The notes under the pieces: model-generated | Database searches by the model: none | What the model saw: the letters and a program-made list of their open reading frames with translations, nothing else | What the model was told of the DNA's origin: nothing | Origin: JANYCO01 sp035535995 | GTDB lineage: Bacteria > Bacteroidota > Bacteroidia > Cytophagales > Cytophagaceae | Direction of reading: 5' to 3' | Assembly: GCA_035535995.1 (NCBI GenBank) | Contig: DATLOZ010000007.1 | Coordinates: 1-55,099, forward strand | DNA length: 55,099 nt | Shown here: positions 9,155 to 17,457 of the stretch, one piece after another | How positions within the stretch are numbered: the stretch's first letter is position 1 | How the letters are laid out: each line of letters opens with the position of its first letter | Translations under genes and position numbers: made by a program

Positions 9155-9213
9155 GGATACCAGATCCCGGATGCCAGATACCAGATATTATTTTTTATCT
9201 GGTATCCGGCATC
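9155..9213. repeat. Family C heptad inverted repeat (GATACCA / GATGCCG words)
   Basis: Left side: 7-bp words GATACCA, GATCCCG, GATGCCA, GATACCA. The stem is 9170-9187 with 9196-9213, 18 bp with one mismatch and an 8-nt T-rich loop. The stop codon of the O-antigen ligase-like gene falls in the loop, and its last residues (MPDTR) are encoded by the repeat. Confidence 0.9.
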
Positions 9214-10448
9214 TTTTTCGTTTGCCATCCTATCAGATAGAACGTCACCAGCAAACATACTCCCAGCTGGTTTTCCAGCGTAGCTTCTGAAATATAGGAA
9301 GTCAGAATTATCACATTCACCGCCAAAAACAATTCGCTGTAATAAGTGGTTCGTAGAAAGAAAGGATAAAAAGTGACAATTGTAAATATGATCAATCCGA
9401 TCAGGCCGCAGGCTGTGAAAACGTATACAAACTGGCTGTGTGGGATCAGGTGATTTTCTTTGGAAATCTCCGGATGATATTTTTCATAATAAACAGCCAT
9501 ATCCTTCTCTACATCGCCCGCGCCAATGCCGGTAAGCAGATGTTCTTTCCCTAGCTCAATACCAATCTGTAGCGAGAGCAGACGATTGCCGTCGGACCAG
9601 CGGTTTACATTTTTCCCTTGCAAAAATCTGCTCACGTCGGTAACCATATAGTCTACCTTATTTCTTACCGTAGGAATGGATTGATAAGCCAGGAAAGGCG
9701 CAAGCAGGATGAACAGTAATAAGATTGCACCTGTTAAATATTGACGGAAAATGATCATACGGCTCGCTACCATTGCAAAAGCAGTAGCATAAAATGCTAA
9801 TAACCCGCTACGCACAGAGAGCAGATGGATAAAGGCGAGGATAAAAATTCCCGCGAAGGCAATTAAATATTTTTCTCCTTTTTTAATTAGAAAATATTCC
9901 TGGCGAAAAAGATACAAGGCCGAGAAGCAAGCCGTCACCAGCATAAGGCTGAAACGGATATGACTGATACCAAAAATATTTGGGATCACTTTGGCTGACT
10001 TATAACTTTCGGTGATCTCCTGGTAATGCATGATGTACATAGCCACACTGATGGCCGCGGTGATCAGGGCAAAGAGGAGGAATGCATACAATATGTGTTG
10101 GAAATATTTTACCGGCATTTCTTTAAGCGCCGCAAAACCCAGCGGCATAAAAAGCAATGGAAGCTTGATGGTAAGCCGGGGCCAGAAGTCATCGATATGC
10201 TCTGTGTTGAAAATGCTGATAAGATAGATCAGAAAAATAAACGACAAAAGAAATAATATTTTATCGCGGTAATATAACCGGAATGTTTCGGCCAGATCTT
10301 TCTTTAAAAAAAATTGTACCCCGATCAGGATCATTCCAATGCTCATCATGGCTCTGGAGGCGAACATTCCGATAATTATGCTTAATAAGGATATTAATGC
10401 CAGTTTGTATCGAAAAGACGGTTCCTGGAGGTTTAATATAAATGCCAA
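9195..10448 (-). CDS. O-antigen ligase / polymerase-like polytopic membrane protein
   Basis: The 417-residue protein has about 11-12 hydrophobic segments and a large periplasmic loop near the C-terminal third (about 265-345), the layout of the Wzy_C family (O-antigen ligases WaaL and polymerases). The loop contains LTGIGAGDVEKD (about 303-314) and HSQFVYVFTACGL (about 340), typical conserved spots for glycan transfer from undecaprenyl-PP carriers. The start is a TTG at 10448; the first in-frame ATG lies further in. The protein ends with residues encoded by a family C repeat. Neighbouring the ABC exporter on the same strand, it may take part in surface-glycan assembly; whether it ligates or polymerises is not decidable. 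Confidence 0.8.
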   Translation of the reverse strand: MAFILNLQEPSFRYKLALISLLSIIIGMFASRAMMSIGMILIGVQFFLKKDLAETFRLYYRDKILFLLSFIFLIYLISIFNTEHIDDFWPRLTIKLPLLFMPLGFAALKEMPVKYFQHILYAFLLFALITAAISVAMYIMHYQEITESYKSAKVIPNIFGISHIRFSLMLVTACFSALYLFRQEYFLIKKGEKYLIAFAGIFILAFIHLLSVRSGLLAFYATAFAMVASRMIIFRQYLTGAILLLFILLAPFLAYQSIPTVRNKVDYMVTDVSRFLQGKNVNRWSDGNRLLSLQIGIELGKEHLLTGIGAGDVEKDMAVYYEKYHPEISKENHLIPHSQFVYVFTACGLIGLIIFTIVTFYPFFLRTTYYSELFLAVNVIILTSYISEATLENQLGVCLLVTFYLIGWQTKKMPDTR

Positions 10449-10477
10449 ATTATTTTTACTTTAATATGGTTAATACT

Positions 10478-10485
10478 TATCTTTG
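10478..10485 (+). promoter_or_regulatory. Possible -7 box for the sigma factor operon
   Basis: TATCTTTG matches the Bacteroidota -7 consensus TAnnTTTG and lies about 52 bp before the sigma factor start. No clear -33 TTTG element at the right spacing was seen. Confidence 0.4.
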
Positions 10486-10536
10486 ATTTCCCTGAAAAGG
10501 CAAAATTAATAATATTACTACACAAAGGCACTACTT

Positions 10537-11130
10537 TTGGAACACAATAAATCTGAATTGAGTAAAGCGGAAAAGGACAGCTTATTTGAAAAGGAGTTCA
10601 TGCCCCTGATCGGTCCGCTTTATAACTTTGCATATAGACTTACTTTCGACGAGGACGATGCGAATGATCTCGTACAGGAAACGTATTTAAAAGCATACAG
10701 ATTTATTGAATCGTATGAGAAGGGAACTAATGCCAAAGCATGGTTGTTTAGAATCCTAAAAAACAGCTTCATTAACGAATACCGTAAAAATGCCAAGCTG
10801 CCTAACAAAGTAGATTATCAGGAAGTAGAATCCTACTATAACTCTGATGACGTGGATGAGCCCATCACCTCCGACCTCAGAGTAGATGCTGTTAAAGACA
10901 TGATTGGCGATGAAGTAGCCAATGCTCTTAACGCTCTGGATGTTGATTTTCGTACCATCATTATTCTCTGTGATCTGGAAGGATTCACGTATGAAGAGAT
11001 GGCAAAAATACTTGATATTCCAATCGGAACAGTTCGTTCCAGATTACACAGAGCAAGAAACCTGATGAAAGAAAAACTCAGGGAATACGCTCAGAATATG
11101 GGATACGGAAAAAACCAATCGAATTCATAA
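10537..11130 (+). CDS. ECF-type RNA polymerase sigma factor
   Basis: Sigma-70 family, extracytoplasmic-function class, 197 residues. Region 2 spans about 25-92 (YNFAYRLTFDEDDANDLVQE, then KAWLFRILKNSFINEYRK). Region 4 spans about 136-178, with the helix-turn-helix YEEMAKILDIPIGTVRSRLH. The start is a TTG at 10537, with no ATG before residue 22. The reading frame stays conserved-looking from there, so TTG is likely real. It is followed after 43 bp by a zinc-type anti-sigma factor and then gmk, so the three are probably co-transcribed. The input signal is unknown. Confidence 0.92.
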   Translation: MEHNKSELSKAEKDSLFEKEFMPLIGPLYNFAYRLTFDEDDANDLVQETYLKAYRFIESYEKGTNAKAWLFRILKNSFINEYRKNAKLPNKVDYQEVESYYNSDDVDEPITSDLRVDAVKDMIGDEVANALNALDVDFRTIIILCDLEGFTYEEMAKILDIPIGTVRSRLHRARNLMKEKLREYAQNMGYGKNQSNS

Positions 11131-11173
11131 CCAAAGTATATCAGTATCGTACACTATAGAAAAATTCATTTCC

Positions 11174-11455
11174 ATGAAGGCCGCCATCACTAATCTATAT
11201 TTTAAACTCATCGGCAAGAAGCAAGGCTACTGCTGCAAGGATTGCGTAAGCAACTTATATGCTGTACTGGACGGAGAAGCTACCAAAGACCAGGAAGAAT
11301 ATTTCAAAACGCATATCCAGGAATGCTCCCACTGTTTCAACCTTTATGAGATCGACAAATCGGTGAAGGAAGTGATCAAACTCAAAGTAGCAGACAAAGA
11401 AGTTCCTAACAGTCTTATTTCCTCCATCAAAGACAAACTCAGCAACCACGCCTGA
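11174..11455 (+). CDS. Zinc-binding anti-sigma factor, soluble
   Basis: 93 residues with no membrane segment. It carries a ZAS-type metal site: His47, Cys51 and Cys54 (HIQECSHC), with extra cysteines at 20, 21 and 24 (CCKDC). Family knowledge: ZAS anti-sigma factors bind the ECF sigma factor encoded next to them, and some release it when the metal-thiol site is oxidised. Because this protein is soluble, a cytoplasmic cue such as redox or zinc status is more likely than a periplasmic one; that is inference. It lies 43 bp after the sigma gene and 23 bp before gmk. Confidence 0.85.
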   Translation: MKAAITNLYFKLIGKKQGYCCKDCVSNLYAVLDGEATKDQEEYFKTHIQECSHCFNLYEIDKSVKEVIKLKVADKEVPNSLISSIKDKLSNHA

Positions 11456-11478
11456 TCTTACTTCTCCGATAATTTTAT

Positions 11479-12048
11479 ATGCAAGGCAAACTGATTATTT
11501 TCTGCGCACCTTCCGGCTCCGGAAAAACTACTATTGTAAAACATCTTCTCGCTACCAATCCTAACTTAGGTTTTTCAATCTCCGCCTGTACACGCGACCG
11601 CAGGGGCCGCAGCGAAGTGAACGGCAAAGATTATTATTTTCTCACTCCAGAAGAATTCAAAAAAAGAATTGATAATAACGAATTCGTAGAATACGAAGAA
11701 GTATATCCCGGCGCTTACTACGGCACGCTGAAATCTGAGATCGAGCGCGTATGGGCGCAAGGCAAACATGTGATCTTCGACGTAGATGTAAACGGCGGAT
11801 TGAACATTAAAAATTTCTACAAAGACCGCGCACTGGCTGTATTTGTAAAAGTCCCTTCCATGGAAATACTCGAGCAAAGACTCCGCGAACGCAAAACAGA
11901 TTCCGAAGAAAGTATTTCTGCACGTTTGTTTAAAGTAAAATTTGAAATGTCGTTTGAAAGTAAATTTGATACCACACTCGTAAACGACAACCTGGAAGAA
12001 TCGCTGATAAAGGCGCAGAAGCTGGTGGATGATTTTTTAGCAGAATAA
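11479..12048 (+). CDS. gmk: Guanylate kinase
   Basis: Phosphorylates GMP to GDP with ATP. It has 189 residues, usual for the family. The P-loop APSGSGKTT is at 10-18. The GMP-binding region includes SACTRDRRGRSEVNGKDYYF (about 35-54) and EYEEVYPGAYYGT (about 73-85), with the lid near RLRERKTDSEESI. It is the third gene of the sigma/anti-sigma cluster. A family B repeat copy begins right after the stop codon. Confidence 0.95.
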   Translation: MQGKLIIFCAPSGSGKTTIVKHLLATNPNLGFSISACTRDRRGRSEVNGKDYYFLTPEEFKKRIDNNEFVEYEEVYPGAYYGTLKSEIERVWAQGKHVIFDVDVNGGLNIKNFYKDRALAVFVKVPSMEILEQRLRERKTDSEESISARLFKVKFEMSFESKFDTTLVNDNLEESLIKAQKLVDDFLAE

Positions 12049-12049
12049 T

Positions 12050-12140
12050 CTGAACCTTGATTTTCGGGATTAGAAGATTTTCTTGATTTTGATTTCTTGA
12101 TTAAGTAAGAGTTGTCATTCAATCAGCGTAATCACAGTTC
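12050..12140. repeat. Family B repeat, single copy
   Basis: This copy starts with CTGAACCTTGATTTTCGGG and continues through GATTAAGTAAGAGTTGTC to about 12140. It matches both arms of the inverted pair at 7101-7367. The GATT word recurs every 7-9 bp through the first half. It lies just behind gmk. No reverse-complement partner is visible here. Confidence 0.8.
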
Positions 12141-12220
12141 AGACAAAAAACAAGTGGCGACAATCCCACCAGACTGCCGCCACAGAACAACTAACTACTA
12201 ACTAACTATTCATAACCTGT

Positions 12221-12263
12221 ACTCAAGGTCAGTGCTGAGTCTTGAGTATTTAGTCATGAGAAA
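12221..12263. repeat. Heptad-word remnant (TGAGTCT / TGAGTAT)
   Basis: Words TGAGTCT, TGAGTAT, TTAGTCA and TGAGAAA follow each other in 7-bp phase from 12236. TACTCAAG at the left pairs with CTTGAGTA inside the run. It looks like a decayed member of the same class of heptad inverted repeats, in the spacer between gmk and the convergent secreted protein gene. Confidence 0.5.
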
Positions 12264-12290
12264 AAACTTAATACCCATACTCCCTGCTTT

Positions 12291-14210
12291 TTATTCTTTG
12301 ACCATTTTGTAAGTATAATTTTCCTGATCTGTCAGAATATTTATAATGTAAGTTCCTCTGGAAAGATTTTCTCCAACAGACAAACTGTACGAAGCTTGTT
12401 CCATGGATCTTGTTTCTACTACTCTGCCCAATACATCCAACACTTTTATCTGCGAACTTTTTTCGCCCGAAAAATTGATCGTAAAATTATCAGTGAATGG
12501 ATTAGGACTTACGTTGACAGTAGTGTTCTTCTCTGTCTTCAATATGATCACATTGCTGTATGTTTTTTTACCATTGTAGTCATATTGCACCAAACGATAA
12601 TAAGCCACTCCACTAATACTGTTGGCGTCGGTCAGCTCGTATTCATGCATCCCGGCGCTGCTGCCATTTCCTTTTACTTTTCCTACAGGATAAAAATTAA
12701 TCCCATCGTCCGATCTTTCTACTTCAAAATAATCGTTGTTGAGCTCTGTCGCCGTAGTCCAGCGAAGCTGTGTCTGCCCATGTACATAAGAACCTGTGAA
12801 GCTGATAAGACTCACAGGAGCAGCTGCGCAGGAAAGATTGATGCTGATCGTATCGCCCCATTGTTGTGTACAATAGGCATCGTTGAAACGCAGCATTACC
12901 GTATAAGTGCCGTTGCCTCCATACACATGTGTAGGCGTGGCGCCCTGGCCTGTCTGCCATCCGGCGCCTTCACCGAAATTCCATTCGATGGAACCTGCAC
13001 TTACACTTATATCATCGAGGAAATACGTTTTGAAATCGAAACTAAAATCTACCGTAAGGCAACTGATCGAATTATTGATCACCGGATCGTTTGGGTTCAG
13101 CCATGCTTCGTTGGCCAGGCCGATGTAGGGACCATTTCCCGAAACTGTAAGCGCATTGCTGGTATACCCGGCGGGGGCGTCACCAATAGAGTTGGGCGAT
13201 GTGACCGCTGCGATATTGTTGGAAAATCTTGCAATATAAATTTTATCGTCGGGGCCGAGCATCATTCCGTTGATGGTATTGGTTCCTGTAATCGTGATCA
13301 GACCGGTAGCATAGCTTTTTGAAAGATCCCATTGCTGCAGACTACCGTTGAGGCCTGTGATGTACAATACATTTCCATCCGGCGAAAACTCGCCACTGTA
13401 GCCGCTTGCAGGTCCATTGCCTGTGCCGCTGAAGCCGATAAGTGTGCCGGTTACTCCATTCTTTTTATCCCAGTTATATACTTCCACTTCTTGTGGCCCT
13501 ATCAACGCGATCTTAGTTTGGCACTTACTTATTTTTATGGTCCCTCCAGCTCCCGAACCTCCACGGCTTGAGCTGGCCGAAAACTGCGTAGCACCCACGC
13601 CTGATGCAGTGACATGCCAGGAAAGATATTGGTTAGGTGGTCCTTCGCTGTGTGATACTACCCAGTAACCGTGATTTCCATCTGCCCCTACTACCATCCC
13701 TTCGTTTACAGCTGCCTTGGCAGCTACGTTGTTGGGCCCGCTGACAACGGAATAAGTAGCGCCTGTTTTCCGAACAAGATACCAGTTCACACCATTCGAT
13801 GTACCACCGGTTTGGTCGTCACCGGAAAAAATATAGGCTTGCGTCAAAGGATTGGCGGGATCCGGAAATACTACAGCGCCTTGTGTAGAAGACTGTCCAC
13901 CATTTGGGGAGTTGATTGACTGCACGAGGTTGTTGGAGCCATCGTATATTTGGGTATTATTGCAATACGCGAATATACTTTTATTAGGCAGACAGAGTGT
14001 AGAGGTCGCTTCCTGGCCACCGTTGAACGCCGGGTTTCCTGTCAGGTCAGCCGGGCCGGGAAAACTCATCCCTGAGGTTCGGCCTATCATCCATTTAGGA
14101 GAAACTGTATAAGGCGCCACAGTCTGGGCGGAAAGATTGTTTGAAATAAAAACTGCCATTATAACTACATACGACCATCTGATTGCTTTCATTATTGTTA
14201 TTGCCTTCAT
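12291..14210 (-). CDS. Secreted beta-propeller and PKD protein with T9SS sorting domain
   Basis: A predicted extracellular protein. The start used here gives a signal peptide ending at NNLSAQ; the frame is open 22 codons further up to an ATG at 14276, and an ATG at 14192 is an equally good start. The first about 380 residues have repeated strand motifs such as GEFSPDGNVLYITGLNG and GPDDKIYIARF, a beta-propeller. A PKD domain follows (IEWNFGEGAGWQTGQGATP, GTYTVMLRFNDAYC), then a beta-sandwich (LRWTTATELNNDYFEVERS) and a type A T9SS sorting domain (NVSPNPFTDNFTINF to the end, YTYKMVKE). No enzyme motif is visible, so adhesion or a cell-surface role is possible. A 580-bp AT-rich spacer lies upstream. 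Confidence 0.85.
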   Translation of the reverse strand: MKAITIMKAIRWSYVVIMAVFISNNLSAQTVAPYTVSPKWMIGRTSGMSFPGPADLTGNPAFNGGQEATSTLCLPNKSIFAYCNNTQIYDGSNNLVQSINSPNGGQSSTQGAVVFPDPANPLTQAYIFSGDDQTGGTSNGVNWYLVRKTGATYSVVSGPNNVAAKAAVNEGMVVGADGNHGYWVVSHSEGPPNQYLSWHVTASGVGATQFSASSSRGGSGAGGTIKISKCQTKIALIGPQEVEVYNWDKKNGVTGTLIGFSGTGNGPASGYSGEFSPDGNVLYITGLNGSLQQWDLSKSYATGLITITGTNTINGMMLGPDDKIYIARFSNNIAAVTSPNSIGDAPAGYTSNALTVSGNGPYIGLANEAWLNPNDPVINNSISCLTVDFSFDFKTYFLDDISVSAGSIEWNFGEGAGWQTGQGATPTHVYGGNGTYTVMLRFNDAYCTQQWGDTISINLSCAAAPVSLISFTGSYVHGQTQLRWTTATELNNDYFEVERSDDGINFYPVGKVKGNGSSAGMHEYELTDANSISGVAYYRLVQYDYNGKKTYSNVIILKTEKNTTVNVSPNPFTDNFTINFSGEKSSQIKVLDVLGRVVETRSMEQASYSLSVGENLSRGTYIINILTDQENYTYKMVKE

Positions 14211-14276
14211 AGTTGTATAGTTTAAGTTGTACTTCGGGAAGTCTCGCTTCATGATTTTAGATTGGTGGAAAATCAT

Positions 14277-14800
14277 GTGTTATTGACTGCCTGTTTATCC
14301 AAGAAAAAATTATTAAGGAATTATGGCAGTATTTGCGCAAAAAAAGGCCTGTAAATGAGAGTTTTTAGATATTTTTCAGAAAAAAATGTTTCGTTTTAGT
14401 TACGAAAAAAAGCCTTTTAAAAGACAATTGACAAAGTTTTTGTGTTTTTAAATCCCATTTTAATATTAGAAACTAATTTTTTATCAATAATTAATAAAAA
14501 ACTGCCTCTTTTTTAACTAATAAATAAAATTTGAAATCTTTTTTTCAAAAATGTACCTTTTAAATAGCCCTACTTTTTGATTTTTATGCAAAAAATTATT
14601 CTTGAAGTGAATAATTTAATAGCAGTTTTGCAATATTTTTTCTAAAAATATTATCATCAGGTTCAAATTTTAGGTAAAGAGGTAATAGGTTGAGAAATAT
14701 ACTGTTGTGGAAGTTTTTTATGAATTTTTTTTAAGCACTATTCACCACTTTTCTGGCTTTCTAACCGCAAAAAGAGACTATAAGTTGATGGTTTGAAAAT
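14277..14800. other. Long AT-rich spacer without a recognisable gene
   Basis: This stretch, between the propeller gene and ilvD, is rich in A and T runs of 5-8 bases and lacks an open frame with plausible protein composition. It should contain the promoter of the propeller gene on the minus strand, but I see no clean -7 box. No repeat family of the window occurs in it, which is unusual here. Confidence 0.6.
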
Positions 14801-14833
14801 AAAAAAGGCTCCATCTTTCGAAGAGCCTTTTTA
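14801..14833 (-). terminator. Intrinsic terminator of ilvD
   Basis: AAAAAAGGCTC pairs with GAGCCTTTTT across a short loop. On the minus strand the stem is followed by a T run, 25 bp after the ilvD stop codon. Confidence 0.85.
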
Positions 14834-14857
14834 CAATACTATGTTATGTTACCATCC

Positions 14858-16534
14858 TTAGAATGCATCTGTCACACATCCTTCTGAAGCAGAAGAAACG
14901 GTGCGAAGGTATTTGTAAAGCAAACCGCTGGTAGCTTTGTAGGCTGGTTTTGTCCATGTTTTTCTACGGGCATCCAATTCAGCGTCTGAGACGTGTACCT
15001 CTATGGTGTTGTTAACAGCATCGATCGAGATCTTATCTCCATTCTTCACTAGGCCGATGTTACCGCCTTCCTGCGCTTCAGGTGTGATGTGACCTACCAC
15101 GAATCCGTGTGTACCGCCTGAGAAACGTCCGTCGGTGATCAATGCTACCGACTCACCCAAGCCTGCGCCTATGATCAGAGAAGTTGGCTTCAGCATTTCA
15201 GGCATTCCCGGAGCGCCTTTCGGGCCTACATAACGGATCACTACTACGTGACCGGCTTTTACTTCTCCTTTTTTGATCCCTTCATTGAGTGCTTCTTCTG
15301 AATCGTAGCAAATTGCTTCGCCTTCAAATTTTACTCCTTCTTTTCCAGTGATCTTAGCTACCGAGCCTTCGGTAGCAAGATTGCCCCAAAGTATTTGCAA
15401 GTGTCCTTCCTTTTTGATCGGGTTGCTCAACGGTAAAATGAGATCCTGGTCTTTTGGAAGTTCAGGATAAAGGGCAAGGTTTTCTTTTAGTGTCTTGCCT
15501 GTTACAGTTAAGCAATCGCCGTTTAGCATTCCTTCTTTCAAAAGCATTTTCATGATAGAAGGCACACCGCCGATGTTGTCGAGATCTTCCATCATATACT
15601 TTCCACTTGGCTTGAGGTCTGCAAGCATCGGAGTTTTATCAGAAAGCGCTTGAATATCTTTCAAGGTGAGTTTTATTCCTGCTGTTCTGGCGATCGCTAA
15701 GAAGTGAAGCACAAGGTTAGTAGAACCACCGAGGATCATTGCTACGCGAATACCATTACACATGGATTCGTACGTGATCAGGTCTTTTGGTTTGATATCT
15801 TTTTCAAGAAGGATCTTGATCGCTTCTCCTACTGCCAGACATTCGTTGCGTTTTTTATCGCTGATAGCCGGCGCGGAAGAGCTATATGGAAGCGACATTC
15901 CCATTGCTTCGATAGCAGAGGCCATTGTATTGGCTGTATACATGCCACCGCAAGCGCCTGCGCCTGGGATCGCATTTTGAATAATACCTTTAAAATCTTC
16001 TTCCGTGATCGCATGCGCGAATTTTTTACCAAGCGCTTCGAAAGCAGAAACGATGTTCAGCTTCTCCCCTTTCCAAACTCCCGAACGAATAGTACCTCCG
16101 TAAACCATGATGGAAGGGCGATTGATACGGGTCATGCCCATGATCGCGCCCGGCATATTTTTGTCGCATCCTACTACCGATACGATGGAGTCGTAATAGT
16201 GAGCTCCTGCAATCGCTTCGATGGAGTCGGCGATCACATCGCGTGATACGAGGGAATAGCGCATCCCGTCGGTTCCCATCGAGGTTCCGTCGCTGACGCC
16301 GATCGTGTTGAACTGCAAAGGCTTCAAGCCTGCTTTTTTAACACCTTCTTTGACCAGCGCTGCAAGATCGTTGAGGTGCATGTTGCAGGTGTTCCCTTCG
16401 TAACCGGTAGAAGCAATGGCTACCTGAGCCTTGTTCATATCCTCTTCGGTAAAACCTGCGCCGTACAACATCGCCTGGGAAGCAGGCTGCGACGGATCTT
16501 GTGTCAGTTTGGAACTGTATTTATTTAAAGACAT
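14858..16534 (-). CDS. ilvD: Dihydroxy-acid dehydratase
   Basis: Dehydrates 2,3-dihydroxy-isovalerate and -methylvalerate in valine, leucine and isoleucine synthesis. 558 residues, matching the family. The three iron-sulfur cysteines are visible: Cys50 (GNTCNMH), Cys123 (VVGCDKNMPGAIMG) and Cys195 (GACGGMYTANTM). The C-terminal domain has the conserved GRFSGGTHGFVVGH. In many Bacteroidota ilvD precedes ilvB, ilvN and ilvC; here it is alone and ends in its own terminator. The ATG start at 16534 is 25 bp behind a perfect -7 box. Confidence 0.97.
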   Translation of the reverse strand: MSLNKYSSKLTQDPSQPASQAMLYGAGFTEEDMNKAQVAIASTGYEGNTCNMHLNDLAALVKEGVKKAGLKPLQFNTIGVSDGTSMGTDGMRYSLVSRDVIADSIEAIAGAHYYDSIVSVVGCDKNMPGAIMGMTRINRPSIMVYGGTIRSGVWKGEKLNIVSAFEALGKKFAHAITEEDFKGIIQNAIPGAGACGGMYTANTMASAIEAMGMSLPYSSSAPAISDKKRNECLAVGEAIKILLEKDIKPKDLITYESMCNGIRVAMILGGSTNLVLHFLAIARTAGIKLTLKDIQALSDKTPMLADLKPSGKYMMEDLDNIGGVPSIMKMLLKEGMLNGDCLTVTGKTLKENLALYPELPKDQDLILPLSNPIKKEGHLQILWGNLATEGSVAKITGKEGVKFEGEAICYDSEEALNEGIKKGEVKAGHVVVIRYVGPKGAPGMPEMLKPTSLIIGAGLGESVALITDGRFSGGTHGFVVGHITPEAQEGGNIGLVKNGDKISIDAVNNTIEVHVSDAELDARRKTWTKPAYKATSGLLYKYLRTVSSASEGCVTDAF

Positions 16535-16558
16535 TTTGAGTAATTTTTTTTGTAGTAC

Positions 16559-16566
16559 AAACGTAC
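16559..16566 (-). promoter_or_regulatory. -7 promoter box of ilvD
   Basis: On the minus strand the bases read TACGTTTG, an exact match to TAnnTTTG, 25 bp before the start codon, which would give a short leader. A -33 TTTG at normal spacing is not evident. Confidence 0.5.
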
Positions 16567-16652
16567 GAATTTACCAACTTGAGAGGATAATAAAAAACAC
16601 TGTTTTTTATGTAGAATTTATGGCATAAATTGAGATAATAAGGGTAATGGAT

Positions 16653-16720
16653 AAAGTTATGAATTATGAATGTTGAATTATGAGTGAATAGTTTTAATGC
16701 ATGCTTCAACATTCATAACC
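16653..16720. repeat. Family A heptad inverted repeat in the ilvD divergent spacer
   Basis: Words TTATGAA, TTATGAA, TGTTGAA, TTATGAG from 16656, then the partial reverse complement CTTCAACATTCATAACC at 16704-16720. Loop about 25 bp. Confidence 0.85.
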
Positions 16721-16728
16721 ATTTTAAC

Positions 16729-16764
16729 TAATTCAAAATTCAAAATTCAAAATTTATAATTTCT
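16729..16764. repeat. AATTCAAA tandem words before the coiled-coil gene
   Basis: Three consecutive copies of the 8-mer AATTCAAA followed by AATTTATAATTT, ending at the start codon of the next gene. It resembles a half-element of the AAATNCC-type repeats (family D) without the second arm. Confidence 0.6.
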
Positions 16765-17208
16765 ATGTCTTCCTTCTCTGAAAAAATAGCAACCCTTCAA
16801 TCCATCTATCGCTCGCAGCATGATCTCAGCAATAAACTCGCCGGAGCAAGTTTTGCAGACGATCGCGGGTATCTTTCTGAGGCTGAAAAAATCGAGTTTC
16901 AGCAGATCCAGGAACAATACAGCCAGCAGGAAAAAGTGGAACAAACATTGCGCCAGGAGATCCGTGCAGAATTCCCGGAGGCATATGAACAACATTTAAA
17001 AACGCTTCAAACAAAATTGCTCCAACTACAAACATATTTTCAATCGCTCAAAGGCGAACTGGAATTCCGCCAAAGCTTCAACAAAACTTTATGTGAAAGC
17101 CTGCTTTCCGATCTTTCTAAATTAATTCAAAATAAAAAAACAAACTACGAACTCAACTGGCTCTTCGATGTTTCGGAAAGTTTGCTGGAGGAGTATAAGA
17201 ATATTTAA
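16765..17208 (+). CDS. Hypothetical coiled-coil protein, 147 residues
   Basis: No family recognised. The protein is almost entirely helical, rich in Gln, Glu, Lys and Leu, with heptad-like spacing from about 40 to 135 (EKIEFQQIQEQYSQQEKVEQ), and has no signal peptide or membrane segment. It is therefore likely a cytoplasmic coiled-coil protein. ATG start right behind AT-rich repeat words. Its last 30 bp are partly duplicated downstream at 17258-17280, on the far side of a hairpin. It is followed by 249 bp without a gene before the chitinase. Confidence 0.7.
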   Translation: MSSFSEKIATLQSIYRSQHDLSNKLAGASFADDRGYLSEAEKIEFQQIQEQYSQQEKVEQTLRQEIRAEFPEAYEQHLKTLQTKLLQLQTYFQSLKGELEFRQSFNKTLCESLLSDLSKLIQNKKTNYELNWLFDVSESLLEEYKNI

Positions 17209-17219
17209 AAGTGTCATCT

Positions 17220-17252
17220 AGCGGTGCCACGACTCAAAGTCGTGGCGCCGCT
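17220..17252. repeat. Family G hairpin, 15-bp stem with 3-nt loop
   Basis: AGCGGTGCCACGACT pairs with AGTCGTGGCGCCGCT across the loop CAA, with a single G:T pair. A decayed relative lies at 50604-50629. The hairpin is GC-rich in an AT-rich spacer and directly behind a stop codon; a T run does not follow. Confidence 0.85.
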
Positions 17253-17351
17253 CCAATAAAGTTTGCTGGAGGATATTTAAGCGCCGGTCAACCAAACTTT
17301 CAACAAATCCGGTCGCTCTATCAATCCTTCTAAACTCGTACAACGCTTTAT

Positions 17352-17359
17352 TACTTTTG
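17352..17359 (+). promoter_or_regulatory. Possible -7 box for the chitinase gene
   Basis: TACTTTTG matches TAnnTTTG about 98 bp before the chitinase ATG. Between it and the gene, CTCTTCTT (17401) and AAGAAGAG (17434) could form a small stem in the leader. Confidence 0.35.
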
Positions 17360-17457
17360 TACTATCTGCACAGCTATTTTTAGCATATTTCATTTTTTTT
17401 CTCTTCTTAATACGATCAAAACAATTTAACTTGAAGAAGAGGTTTATTCTATAAAAA

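Noticed and set aside
9124..9258. Upstream ATG (9258) as the real start of the ABC exporter
   Set aside because: The added residues are a translation of the family C repeat and would overlap the preceding gene by about 60 bp; the conserved part starts after it.
12396..13322. 308-codon plus-strand frame opposite the propeller gene
   Set aside because: The minus-strand frame has a signal peptide, domains and a sorting domain; the plus-strand translation is Cys/His/Ile-rich and lacks any motif.
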